Below are positions 35,245 through 46,600 of a stretch of DNA of 64,000 bases, piece after piece. The translations under genes and the position numbers were made by a program. This stretch comes from Plectrocnemia conspersa. Its lineage: Eukaryota > Arthropoda > Insecta > Trichoptera > Polycentropodidae. How positions within the stretch are numbered: the stretch's first letter is position 1; every line of letters starts with the position of its first letter. The stretch covers positions 1 through 64,000 of the forward strand of contig VTFK01000075.1 of the NCBI GenBank assembly GCA_009617715.1, read 5' to 3'. The notes under the pieces are model-generated. The model ran no database searches. It was not told the DNA's origin and saw only the letters and a program-made list of their open reading frames with translations.

Positions 35245-35550
35245 CAGACGTAAGCCCAGCGCGTTACAACGGTTAAATCTGTAGCAACTGCGTAAGTCAA
35301 TCGGATTTAATGAATATCTACAAGTAAGTATTAACCACCAGACTGAAAGTCCAGGAATTGGTGACATCTATATTATTAATTATAAATGATTATGTGTTGT
35401 ACAATTTATAATCAATATATGTCACTGAAGCTAGGGCCGTTTTTTTAATAATGGCACATTTTTATAAATAAAAATTTGAGTGCCGCTGCCGGGGCTTGAA
35501 CCCGCAACTTACAGACGTTACAGATTACGCTATTCCATCCTTATAATAAA
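35245..35550 (-). repeat. tRNA-derived SINE, near full-length copy
   Basis: Read on the minus strand it runs tRNA-like head (GCGGGTTCAAGCCCCGGCAG with a B box), a TTTTTATTTATAAAAATG linker, a body ending in GACTTTCAGTCTGGTGGTTA, and a tail GGGCTTACG. Every block is found in the same order at 41258-41590. No coding capacity: pol III-transcribed non-autonomous retroposon relying on a partner LINE. Confidence 0.75.
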
Positions 35551-37490
35551 TAATAGTCATCGGTATGTAAGCAAAATATATAATTTATATAATTTATGCT
35601 AGCAGCTTTGACGAATAGTGAATGGTTTTATTTTGGCGAATTAGGTCGAATTAAAAATTAACGTTTTATTTGTAAAAATATATTATATTCGAACCATTAG
35701 TTATGTTTTCTATTTGGACAATTAAATGTTTATGCGTTACTATAGAATAACAATTTTAACAGTGATAATTACTCTAAGACCCTCAGAAAAAATAATATTT
35801 TTATTTTATGGTGTTTTATTATCGTATTTATAAAGCAGAATTGTTAGGTGTTTTGTTTCGTAAGCAATAAATATGGATTATCCATAATTATTTTGTTGTA
35901 TTTTTTTAAATTTATAATAAAAAACATAAAGATAACCATAGTCCAAGAAACTACTAGCCGAAATATCATCTCTAAACGAGCAGGTATAATTTTAACTATC
36001 GCCAAACTTATGCAATCATTAACACAATGCACTCGCTCCAATGAATAGATATTCTTTAAGGTATTTTATTTAAAAGCGAGGAATTATAAGGACGTTGATC
36101 TCCTGCCTTTTCCTTTGCCATAGTACTCGTATTTCAAGCTTTAAATTGGTACTGTATTTTAAACATTCATCAACAGAGTGGAAAAGAAACGTGTATTCAA
36201 AAATAACTTTCACTGAATCGACACTAACAAAGAAAAGCAGCCGCTTCTACATCAATGGTCCTCTCTGATTAAATTTCGACATCCATCTGGCATAGCAGAA
36301 CTCTAATATGAGATTAATTATATTTCATAAGCCTTTGGGGATTTATTATAGAAATGACTCTTCACTACGTTTTAGATGAGAATTATTAAGAAATAAAAAG
36401 TACATCTTATTTAGTCAGCCTTGTTATTATTAACGTCTCATATTTAAAGAAAATACGCCAGAATAGATAAACCAGTGTATTTTTAAACTCAGCACTGACA
36501 TAATATAAATAATATAAGATAGATATGTAGAAAAAAATTAATATATGTATATTCACTTAACTTAGTATTGATTTTAGTATACAATTAAGTTATGAAAACA
36601 ATGAATTCATACCGAAATTTACATAAAATGTTTGAATCTTCAGCATATCTAGTTTCATATTTATGTAATTCTTTATTAAATTGAAATGTTGTATTTATAA
36701 TTGAATTTTCCTCTCGCATGTTTCTGTTTAACGTACTAATTTATATTCTAGTTATATATGAATAGGTGGAATTTTCGAGCTGTAAATAAATGTTCTTTGT
36801 GTTATATAGTATGTGTATTATAAAGTAATTTTAATATTGTATATAGTGAGTCTCCTGCTGTAAGTTATTTCTAGTAACACATTTTGAATGCTTCAGTGTA
36901 AAATTTATACTTTTTTAATTTACAACATACATTTAGTAAATATTTTTCATTTCCAACACTATTTTAAACAAAGGGTATTTTTAAATCCAAATAATGTATA
37001 AAATGAACCATTTCAACGATATGAAATATTTTTGCGAATACCCATCCTAATAAACCTTCCAAAGTGGCACAAAGGGCGGGTGATATTTTCTATAAATAGA
37101 GAATTACGCAGCAGTCACCTCACACAGTGAGTGACCAATTTCATATGTTTACTGAAAATATTATTTATAAATTAATAAATTCATAAATAATAATGATACT
37201 GGAGAAAAACAGGTCAAAACTAATTTAGTTTATTGACTTGAGCATGCCACTCTTGTCTGGAAAGCGACGAAAACTTAATATTTTTCATTTCAAAAGCCCC
37301 CGTGCGAGAGCTGAAGTTATGAGATAGTAATTTTATATTCCGATGTTTTGTACAGTTTTAAAACAACTTTGTAAATTCTAAGATATTTCAGCATCTAACT
37401 ACGTTAACACTGAAATAGCGAAATTGAGATAAATATTATTTAGAAAATATCAATTACGAATAGTGACATTCTAGTGATTTAAACTATTCA
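35551..37490. other. AT-rich DNA, nothing recognised
   Basis: Two overlapping opposite-strand frames of about 65 codons at 35844-36048 are chance complements of each other. A balanced patch lies near 36220-36310. No gene, RNA or repeat. Confidence 0.45.
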
Positions 37491-37499
37491 TATCAATGC

Positions 37500-37700
37500 A
37501 GAATTAATCAAACGCGACCGTATTAATAACGCAATGACAATGGCATTGTGCGGTCATTTGAAACAACGATACGTCATTCCGAACAAACGATTTCTATTTT
37601 GGTAATTTTGTTAAATGTACATAAAATTCGCATCAATAAATTGCAATGAGCGTACCGAACATAAATGGAGCTTTCGTTAAACGCAAGCTTTAAACATAAA
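37500..37700. promoter_or_regulatory. Island with CAATG/ACAATGG motifs, candidate enhancer
   Basis: Balanced block containing ACGCAATGACAATGGCATTG and CGATACGTCATTCCGAACAA. ACAATGG resembles a Sox-type (ACAAT) site. Only composition and motif resemblance support this. Confidence 0.25.
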
Positions 37701-38235
37701 TAATATATGTAAAATTGCACATTTCTGTTAAAAAAAAAACAAGTATAATAAAACGCAAATTAGAATTTTATTATTTAGATCATTTTATCAATAAGCATAC
37801 AACATGAATTATATCATATTATAATAATATGATGAATGTTATTTTTTATCGTTTTCAAAATTAATATTAAGTATGAGTATATATTCTGTGGAAAAAGAGA
37901 GCATCGCCAAACAGAATGTATTATTTCTTATAAAAAATCCACAAGGGACTAAAGCATAATTTGCAACCCCCAGGTGGTCGAAATCCTTCAGTTGCGAAAC
38001 ATAAATATAACGTAGAATATTTAGGACGTTTTTTGCCATGGTTTATGTGTTGATAAAAATTCAATTTAGACGTAATTTATTTTCTGTTGTTCCAGCTTAC
38101 ATTTGTGCATATTAAGCATTCGATACAAAAAACTTTTTTGTTGGATATTACATAGGCAGAAAAAAGGTTTTATTATATGTATAAATGAGTTCATAGAGAA
38201 TTCCTATATCATTTAATTTAACCGGCCATTTAGAG
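37701..38235. other. AT-rich DNA, nothing recognised
   Basis: The 66-codon minus frame (37839-38039) lies in a slightly balanced patch and has no family resemblance. Confidence 0.4.
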
Positions 38236-38441
38236 CAGTGTTTTTTTAACCTTTTATGCCACTGAAAATATGATAAAATTTCGCGGACCACCATCGCAGA
38301 AATGAAGAATATTAAATATATTGTAAAAACACACTTAAAGCTACAATATTAAGTGTTTGTTGTGCTTAAAATTAGTTTCTGGTTTATATCAGCCTTTTTT
38401 AAAACAATGCTTAGCAATAAAAAAGCAAAAAAATTGAGACG

Positions 38442-39837
38442 GAAAGTTCACCGATTCTACAATTGATCGTTGATGATTTATTTATTGAAAATAATTATTT
38501 ACACTTTTAATTAATATATTATATTGCAAATATATTTAATGTATTTCATTAACATATAAAAATATATTTTTTACTCGAAGCATTCCTATAAATTATAAAT
38601 AAAAATAATATATTCACATTTATATAATATATAATAACCATACTAATTTTAATTTATATAATTAATAATAACGATAAATAAGATGGTTATATATTAATAT
38701 ACATATATTACAAGCTATTTTTGAGATATATAGGATTTTATTTGTCTATAGATACGTTTTTTATATATTAAATAAATATGTATTTTATTTTTAATTAATT
38801 TGTTTATATGTATTTTTATATACACATACATACTTCGTTGTTTTTTCTATTTTACATTAATTTAATTTATTTTTTTTATTAATAATAATATATCTTCACA
38901 CAATATTTTTCTTTAAGATATTTTTAAGCATTTGCTCTGATGTTTATTTATTTATCAATTTGGGAAAATAATTATTTATCTACGTATAAATAAAAATGAA
39001 TTATATTTACTATTATTTTTTAATTACATAAATTTAATATAATATTTTATTTTGCATATTAATGCAATGTATCATATATCATTATTATATAAGAAATATT
39101 TTTTTCAACTCTACGCATTCCAAAGTTCAAAAGAGCCGACGATGCACAGAAAATATATATTAATCCTTTTTTACGAGAGAACTTTATTAGTTTAAAAGAA
39201 TTTGGCAGTTAAAAAAAATCGACAGAATTATGCATACCTACACAGTGTTGTTAATCTTAAGAGAAAATTCTTGGAATTGGTAAAAACTAAACCTTAAACC
39301 TTATAGATAAATTATTTTATATGTTTTATATAGAAATAATTTATCTATACGTAATTAAATAATTAATTTTCCCAAATTTATAAATAATTAAACAAAGGAG
39401 CAAACGCTTAAAGCTATTTTCAAGAAAAATAATTTGGAAAGATATATTTTAATATATTATAATAATGAAAAAATAAATTAAATCAAATTAAAATGGTACA
39501 TATTAAATAATAACCAAAAATACGTATATATGTACATATATAAAAAATACAAAATATCTTCAATAGTTTATAATATATGTATATTACTATATAACGTTAT
39601 TATTAATTATATAAATAAAAATATATTATAAAAATTAAGTATCATTATTATTTATTATATAAATGTAAGTATACTATTTTTATTTATAATTTATAGGAAT
39701 ACGTTGAGCTAAAAAAATATTTACTATATAATAATGTAATACATTGCATTATGTTCAATAAAACATATTAAATTGAATTAAATTAATTAAAAAATAAAAT
39801 TGTTAATAAGTATCAATTGTAGAATCGGTGAACTTTC
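38442..39837. mobile_element. 1.4-kb imperfect palindrome with exact 26-bp ends
   Basis: The terminal 26 bases at 38442-38467 (starting GAAAGTTCACCGATTCTACA) are an exact inverted repeat of 39812-39837. The similarity continues inward for most of both arms: for instance CCTATAAATTATAAATAAAA (38585) against its complement near 39680, and AGCATTTGCTCTGA with CAATTTGGGAAAATAATTAT against complements near 39370-39415. Arms are about 600 bases and differ by substitutions and indels; a spacer of roughly 200 bases around 39090-39300 is unpaired. There is no ORF, and composition is extremely AT-rich. It is best explained as a long-TIR or foldback non-autonomous DNA transposon. Confidence 0.75.
39304..39347. 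repeat. Nested 14-bp hairpin inside the palindrome
   Basis: TAGATAAATTATTT at 39304-39317 is exactly complementary to 39334-39347, with a 16-base loop. It lies at the inner edge of the right arm. Confidence 0.5.
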
Positions 39838-40600
39838 TAATTTTCCATTCAACGAATTTATCAGTCAGTAAACTTTCCGGAAACCTAATTCTCAACTGCC
39901 AAACGAGATGAAATACCCTAGAAATTATTTATTTAAACCTAATTCTCACATGGGAAATAAACACCATTATCCTGTTATCATGGAACTTTATAAAGTGTTG
40001 GGACCATTACCAGTACGTCTTGCGACCGACGAGATGCAACTATAGTAAAGAGTGAAGGTATATTCGAAATTATATCAAATAAACTGACAACTTTAAAAAG
40101 TTAGAGTAGTTATTCAATTCTATAAAAAACCAAATGACAGATAGAAGAGAAATTGGATTGTAAACTCTATTATTATGTTATAGTGAAATCAAAAAAAGAT
40201 TTCTTCAAATAGATCCACTATTTTTTCACTTGATTCGAAAAGTTAATTTTTTAAGTGAAATTATATTGTACAGAATATATCTGAATCTTTGTAAACAAAC
40301 TGATTCCAACGATGTGACAAAGACGTTAATCAGAGCGTTACCAACGTAACCACAAGATAAAATATATATCTATATTTATATTTCAGGAAATTTCGTTACC
40401 AAAATTAGGTCATCACTGAGTAATCGATCAGTGGGCGTTTCGTGTTTTCTAAAAACATATTTCCTAAAGAGAAACAAACAAATTTATTTTTGTTATCATT
40501 GAAATTACTTAATTAACGGATATTTTCTCTTGTTATATTTTTGTAACAATATTTACATTAAATAAACAAAGTTTAAAAAAAACTGAAACTTTTTTTGCTA
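39838..40600. other. Spacer between palindrome and mariner-like relic
   Basis: AT-rich DNA with no recognised feature; part of it may be the body of the surrounding hAT-like element or the end of the mariner-like relic. Confidence 0.35.
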
Positions 40601-40606
40601 CTTTAA

Positions 40607-41240
40607 ATGAATTTCATTTTTTTTGTAAACTTCGAAAACGGAGTTTTAGGAAATATTATAATTCCAGAACCATTTTTTTTAAGTTTTTGCATTTTTTACA
40701 TCGATTCTGAGCGAAAGTTTAGTCAATGGAAATTTAGTCGCAATGGATCGCTTCACAGGGGAACAATAGACGTTTTGCGTAAAAAATTTTACATAAATAA
40801 AGATTATTATGTGATCGTTCGGCGCTTGTTTCGCGCTTACTACCGATTACACCGTGTGAATCAATATCCGAGTGTTCATTTAATTAAATCGTGGCTTATA
40901 AAATTTGAGAAGACTGGTTCAAGGCTAAATAAAAAAAAACAGGCAACTAAAAACAAGAAGTTCCGAGCTTGTCGACTCACAAGCGTTCTACTGCTATAGT
41001 GATACCAATATCAACTTTGCGTCGAATTTTAAAACTGGATTTGAAACTACACTCATATAAGATATGATTTAAAACCGATGATTAAGACTATACCGGTGGT
41101 AAAGAAATGTTTCCTAACAAACTGATATCGCGTAAAGCATTCCCGCAGCCTAGATTTGACGTCTCTTAATTGTTTTAAGCGGTTATCACAAAAATCGTGT
41201 TTACGTAAAAAAAAAACAGCCATAATAACCCAATAATAAT
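40607..41240 (+). pseudogene. Tc1/mariner-IS630-like transposase relic, catalytic core deleted
   Basis: The frame 40607-40999 encodes the helix-turn-helix region typical of insect mariner/IS630-like transposases (the DUF4817-type domain): VVRRLFRAYYRLHRV-type spacing, the tract PSVHLIKSWLIKFEKTGSRL, and a basic K-rich hinge. After an in-frame stop at 40999, another frame reads IPISTLRRILKLDLKLHSYK (41004-41066), the second DNA-binding helix region. A third piece, RSLDLTSLNCF (41144-41176), matches the conserved segment around the last catalytic acidic residue, where Asn replaces the expected Asp. About 300-400 bases of the DDE/D core between these pieces are absent. The element is dead. No clear terminal inverted repeats were found. 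Confidence 0.7.
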
Positions 41241-41257
41241 TGTTCAAAGATAGTTTT

Positions 41258-41590
41258 TTTACGGACGGAATAGCGTAGTCCGTAACGTCTCAGACTAGGA
41301 ACTCTGAGGTTGCGGGTTCGAGCCCCGGCAGCGGTACTCGAATTTTTATTTATAAAAGTTGCGCTCTAATAAAAAAAATCAGCCCTAACTGTAATGGCAT
41401 CTATTGGTTATAAATTATGTTACATATAATACTTTATCATTAATAATATAAATGTCACCGATTCCCAGACTTTCAGTCTGGTGGTTAATATTTACTTGTA
41501 GGTATTCATTATATTTTATTGAATTACTCAGCATATACAAATTTACCCCGTTGTAACTCATTGGGCTTACGCCTGTCAGATTACAACGGA
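41258..41590 (+). repeat. tRNA-derived SINE, best-preserved copy
   Basis: It begins with a tRNA-like head (ACGGAATAGCGTAGTCCGTA, then CTGAGGTTGCGGGTTCGAGC) holding an intact pol III B box GGTTCGAGCC and an A-box-like TAGCGTAGTCCG. A linker TTTTATTTATAAAAGTTGCG follows, then a body ending in GACTTTCAGTCTGGTGGTTA, and a tail with GGGCTTACGCCTGTCAGATT. Copies lie at 35245-35550 (minus), 26899-27010 (minus, head only) and 22735-22945 (minus, diverged). The head is not a functional tRNA, as it lacks a foldable anticodon arm and acceptor pair. Insertion is just downstream of the mariner-like relic. Confidence 0.8.
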
Positions 41591-41760
41591 AGATTTAATA
41601 AAAAGTAGAGTTTAATAGATATTTAAGAGCAACATATAATTCGAGGAATGCCAGCGACGGAATGGTGGAGATTTAAACGACAATTGTGGCGTTTGAGTTA
41701 AATAACAAGATTTTATTGGATTTTTTAGCATAGTATTTTAAAATGTACGCCAAATATTTG
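41591..41760. other. Spacer up to the hAT-like right end
   Basis: Moderately balanced DNA (CCAGCGACGGAATGG near 41653) that is probably the right part of the hAT-like element. Confidence 0.35.
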
Positions 41761-41793
41761 CGTACCACTAAAACAACCGATTAAAAAACACTG

Positions 41794-42955
41794 CACTAGA
41801 ACGCAGCTGTTTAAATAAAATAAATAATCGATTCTATTATATAATATATTAAAATATAACGAATAATATTTAGAGATTTTACTAGAGATGATAAGTGAGA
41901 ATTTTTTTTTAAATATGTCTCTTTTATTATTTTAACTAACAGTGTGAATCTTATTCATAATATTAAAAAAAATACACAGTGGCGCACATTAAAAAGACCC
42001 TACCTATTAAATGAAAATAATTATAAATATCTGTCAGAAAAATATATTCGAAATATTCGGAAACAACTTTTGGATAATCGCTTCAATAACATTCTTGTAT
42101 GATTAACTGACTTGAAATTCCTTTATAAAACTTTTTCATGAACATAAGTTATTTATAAATCATAATATGAATAAATCTAGCTACAAAATTATTTATTATC
42201 TTATATAGTTACATATTTATGCGTCAAAAATTAGCCAATTATGCGTCAAAAAAATTAGCCCATTAAAGAAAAATAACAGATTTATGAAAGTAAATCGTGT
42301 ACTGCTTTAAATATCTCGCTATCATTATTGATTGAAAATACGCTTATGCGCATTTTTAAACACGTGCAATAACAAGTGCAAATTTACATACATAAAAATA
42401 TTTTTACAAAGGCATCCGACGCAATTATATATATGATTAATTAATTATTATATGTTGACGGAAATATAGCACAATCAATGGAATCTGAAACGGCGCAATA
42501 ACATTTTTGAGACTGTTTTTGTAAAATGACACGGCACTTTTCACTGATTTTTTAAATTTCATCAGCCATAATTGGCTCCTTAGGCGATACGAGAAGAGGG
42601 TAAGCGGGATATTGATATCCTATCAGAAAATCTGTGTAAAAGTCAGAACTGAAATTTTTAAATATTTTACTTTGACAGATGAACAGTTTCATAATTTGCC
42701 TGGCAAGCTATAATATTAATTATCTGTGAATGCAATAAATGGGCTTTACCACACATTGTTTATCCAAAGATGTTTTTTATTTGGTAAGTCAACTTTTTTT
42801 TATCATTCCCTAATTAAATATAAACGCAATGAAATATTAGAAATGTCATGTATATACAGATTAACGCTATAAATATCTATAGCATCAAAAATGATGGGAG
42901 AGAATTAGAATGGATTCAGTTACGGCGGCTGCATTTTATATTTTTGTAATGTAAT
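41794..42955. other. AT-rich DNA, nothing recognised
   Basis: No gene or repeat. A near-palindrome GGATATTGATATCC lies at about 42608-42621 in a balanced patch (42560-42640). Confidence 0.45.
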
Positions 42956-42989
42956 ATATTTTTTATCATAGTTATAACTACACAATTTA

Positions 42990-43510
42990 ATTATTCGTAA
43001 GCGATCTCCCAGCGGAGTCACCTCTCGCCATCGCACACACCCACACTAACAATTAAATAATCTTCATTCACAAATAAAGAGCAACAATAGGCGAAGCATG
43101 AATCTCAATTAAGATACAGTAGATCGACATTTCCTTTTGTCACGTCCATCATCCCGACAATCCCGTGAGATTGACGAACCAATCCTGCGCGTCGGAAATA
43201 AGCAAACGTATTTCCAAAAAACCCAAATTTATTTTATTATATTCGTAAAAGCCAAGGCTGTGAAACCTTCACAGCATCACCTGTCCGAAAATCGGGTTAA
43301 TTAACATTATGGACCTTTTTTTGCTTGTTTGTTGTTTATTGCGTGACGAGTCAAGGATATCCTCGCTTCGCCTCGCTGAGTTCCACTACAAGTTACATAA
43401 TTGTGATTTGGGGCATAATGAAAGAAGATTATGTCGAGAGAGACGAAAATAGCAATATAACATCTACGACGTATCGACGTAGTACTAATAACCGTGCATT
43501 AGCGAAATAA
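42990..43510. promoter_or_regulatory. Island with a small GC hairpin
   Basis: Balanced DNA near 43000-43050, 43080-43210 and 43325-43510. GCTGTGAA (43257-43264) pairs exactly with TTCACAGC (43268-43275) across a three-base loop. A 61-codon frame at 43325-43510 shows no domain. Regulatory role is inferred from composition only. Confidence 0.25.
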
Positions 43511-44230
43511 GTGGCACGTTATTGAGCAGCATTAAGTGTTATTAAACATAAAAATAATATCACAATCTGTATATTAAATGTTGGGTTAAAGAACCTAAAC
43601 AACCTAAAATTAGCACGTGCTTGTCCTTTCATACAAATCATAGTTCTTCCTGGCGTTCATAACATCAAAAATAATTAAAAGTAAATAGCAGTTTCGACGC
43701 TTGTCGCAAATTTTGAGTGAAACGTAAACATCCAAACAAATTTAGCACTGAACAAATATGTCTAGAAACAATTTCAAGAAACATAACAGTCTAAAAATAT
43801 GTATAAAGCTGTTTCTATAGAGTTTATCTTACAAGTTTCAGCAAGATACTATGTGTAATATAATGACTTTACATAAAATACTCGATGATACTATATTGTT
43901 AATTATAGGTTCTCGTCGTGTTATCTTATACGATATTACCGTGTATAATTAAAGTTCTTACATTACTATATAAACATATATTTGAAACATGAGCTAAGGG
44001 GAACCTAAATAGGATTACAACAGTAGTAAGACGACTGGATGAGAAATTGAGTAAATGCGACAACGCTCGTACAAAGCCCGACATACACAAATGAAAAGTG
44101 AACGATGTAGTGTACAAAAGTGAAACGGATTGTTACATTACCAAGATTAAATGCAGTTTAATACTTTGAAAATATAGTATAGTAAAATTATTTATATAGT
44201 AGAAAAATGTAGGTACGCGTTTGTGTGGAA
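43511..44230. other. AT-rich DNA, nothing recognised
   Basis: The 63-codon minus frame (43926-44117) is unsupported. No repeats were recognised. Confidence 0.45.
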
Positions 44231-44234
44231 AATA

Positions 44235-44400
44235 AAGGTTGTCCGTGCGATTAACTCGGACGAAATCAAATCGCCCAGACGGAAGATAAAGGCGATTCTC
44301 TAAGCGGCCCCAAGATGGAGAAACAAAATAAAACCATATGTGAGATTTGCGTCTACTGGGACAAGACTCATGGTCATTGCACGCAAAGGTCAAATCGAGT
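44235..44400 (+). other. Candidate 5' exon with start codon and splice donor
   Basis: A CpG-rich block runs from about 44220 and ends exactly at a canonical donor GTAAGT (44401-44406). An ATG in good context (CCAAGATGG, 44315-44317) opens 28 codons plus two bases up to that donor, starting MEKQNKTICEICVYWDKTHG; a Cys-x2-Cys and a His-x2-Cys occur, but no zinc-finger family is recognised. If not spliced, the frame ends two codons later. A longer opposite-strand frame (44133-44492, 119 codons) overlaps and is hydrophobic and unsupported. Alternatives are a conserved non-coding element or chance. Confidence 0.25.
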
Positions 44401-44406
44401 GTAAGT

Positions 44407-44760
44407 AAAATGTTTTGATATACGCACATGAGTAAAATACTTATATGTATAATATAATACAAACAGGACCGCCGAGAGCGAACCCGAGCCATAGAAAAAC
44501 AACGATTCCGGGCCTCGTGACAAAAATGGCATTTTATATATTTTTAACATCATAATATAATTTCTTAAATAAATATTAATAGGTACGAGTTAGCCCTTTA
44601 TATGCTACAAATAAATATAAAAAATAGCCAACGTTGCGACATATATTCTGAAATAATATATTTAAAAAATAAAAGCATTAAAAATTATTAAAAATATCTA
44701 CTCGTAATTAGTCGTGTTTTCTGCTGCTTAGTGTTGCCATATAGTGAATTTCCAGTCAAA
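44407..44760. other. AT-rich DNA, nothing recognised
   Basis: No feature beyond a CpG patch at 44465-44525. Confidence 0.4.
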
Positions 44761-44965
44761 GTCAAAAGCAATAAAATCGTGCTATCGCGGTGAAAACGCT
44801 CGATTATCAAGAGTTTATATTAAGACTTTTTATATCCATATTATAAGTGAGAATCGAAAAAAGTACATCTAAACCGAATTTTGACCAATAGGAGAGCGAA
44901 AAAAACAATTATCCCTAATCAGAAGTCAAAAATCCACGTCAAAAGTAATAAACTTGTCCCGTCGC
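44758..44965 (-). repeat. Repeat C, two partial copies
   Basis: The part 44855-44965 is the inverted match of 8012-8118. A second, diverged copy of its right end, GTCAAAAGCAATAAAATCGT, occurs at 44760 in the same orientation, 180 bases upstream of GTCAAAAGTAATAAACTTGT at 44938. Confidence 0.5.
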
Positions 44966-45485
44966 GATATATTAAATAATCGGATCCATAAGATTCCCGT
45001 TGCAATTCAATACGACCTTGGACAATGCCCATCAAACGAACGTCGCTGTCTAAAGGCGTATACCAATTTCGCCGTTTTAAGAAGCGATTTCATTGATTGG
45101 CTAAATGATTGCTGCATAACTGCGATTGGTCGGTAAACTTTAAAGCCTGGAGAAGGCAGACACTCAAAGAGACCAGAAGATTCACCCCGCCTGGCAGGCG
45201 CGCCCCTGCCGACAGACGCAAAAATACGACCTGAGACTTCCGAATACGACCATCGCAGCAAGAGGAAATGCCTCCAGATACTGTCGCTGCAGACACCTAC
45301 AAGAGGACTCTCACGGACATCATCTCTGCGCCAGCTTCACCACCACTGCTCGGAGAAAACATCTTGCCATTTATCGTCTGTCGCAACAATTGTGAATATA
45401 AGGTAATAAAACTCTAAATAGATTCCACCCTGAGTCTCACTGGCTACGAAGTTGTCACACCCCTAGGATTCCCAAGCCTTAAAGA
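44965..45485 (+). repeat. LTR-like repeat, family A copy 5
   Basis: The best-preserved right half of the family: CAATACGACCTTGGACAATG, GAACGTCGCTGTCTAAAGGC, ATTGCTGCATAACTGCGATT, GACACTCAAAGAGACCAG, CTCGGAGAAAACATCTTGCC and ATTTATCGTCTGTCGCA, then GGTAATAAAACTC (polyadenylation-like), CTCACTGGCTACG and CACCCCTAGGATTCC. The left end is cut at the junction with repeat C. Short frames inside (45007-45296, minus) are not genes. Confidence 0.55.
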
Positions 45486-46600
45486 TATATTACTGCTATG
45501 ATTTTTTCTAAAATCGGGACCCTCAAATAGAACGAGGCCTGAATACATAGACACAGTTCCATACACGTGTAAATAATATAAGACTTATGTAGAACATTGC
45601 AGAAGTTCAAAGTTTTCATTTTTTTAAATTACAATATGCGAATTAACCAACTCAACCTTGATTTTTTTTCGTGAAAAAATATTTTTGTTAAATTATTTTA
45701 TTAATATTAAATTTAAATATTCATCTATTTTTTTCGTTGATTTTTTTTTAAATTCAAAAAAGAGGTATTAAAAATATGTTTGTAAATTTCAATAATATGG
45801 TGTATTTTTAAATAACATGGTGGACACTGTGATGTACAAAATGTTCCGGTGAAAATAAATCTTAAATGATAAATAAATTATTGTACATTTCAATGTGCAC
45901 TGAGTCTGAGCGGGTTAATACGTTTTCGCTTAAACTAATCATTGCAAATATTAAAAATATGAGAATGTTGATTGTACATGCGATTTTTTTTTAACTAAAT
46001 TTTACTTTTCGATCAACTCAACATTACGTTTCAGTTTTATAGAAGCATAATTTATAAAAAATCAAATCACATCAACTATTTTGGGTCCACAAATATTTAA
46101 ATGACAGTGAGATAAAAACTAAATAAGCAAATTTTTGCTTCAAAAAGCATACAACTGCGACAGCATTAACTGCCTCTCATTTTATTTATTTACATATCAA
46201 TGGCGTTACTATCGATCGATAGACATCCCAGTGTATATATTTTTGAGTAGTTGTTATTTAATTTTGAATTAAGACATTCGCTATCTTCCCGTTACGAAGA
46301 GGAAATACCTTTATGTCAGCGGAAGTTATTCTTATTTAAGAGAACCTAGACTGCAACGTGATGCTGACATATAGTCATTCAATTTTATACCTGTAACGAG
46401 CTGCAGCTAAGTATGTGTCAGATATATCGACAAGCTTTGCCAGTGAACGGTTATTTACCTCAGCTAAACAAATCCATGCAGACGATCAAATCTGCTCATG
46501 GAAAATATGGAGAACACTAATATTAGCGTATCAAAGAATAAAAAAGTTTCGGTCGCTCTAAAAATATTCAGAGATTCTACCTAATTAAAGGAATGCATAA
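45486..46600. other. AT-rich DNA, nothing firm
   Basis: No gene or repeat. Slightly balanced patches lie near 46340-46500. Confidence 0.45.

Larger units (their letters stand above)
38236..41793. mobile_element. Possible hAT-like element, bounds only, with nested debris
   Basis: The left end CAGTGTTTTTTTAACC (38236) and the right end, whose complement reads CAGTGTTTTTTAATCGG (41793 inward), are similar terminal inverted repeats of the CAGTG type seen in hAT transposons. CGCGGACCACC inside the left end and AGTGGTACGC inside the right (minus strand) strengthen the pairing. The 8-base flanks ATTTAGAG and CACTAGAA agree at only four positions, so a target duplication is not established. No hAT transposase is readable. 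Between the ends lie a 1.4-kb palindrome, a Tc1/mariner-like relic and a SINE, which would be later insertions. Two unrelated hAT ends are an alternative. Confidence 0.4.

Noticed and set aside
41262..41340. A functional tRNA gene at the SINE head
   Set aside because: It has a good B box but no foldable tRNA, and the same head occurs in several dispersed copies with a common non-tRNA body, so it is a SINE.
44133..44492. 119-codon minus-strand frame
   Set aside because: Hydrophobic and AT-driven at its ends, with no family resemblance. It overlaps a plus-strand exon-like block that explains the local composition better.
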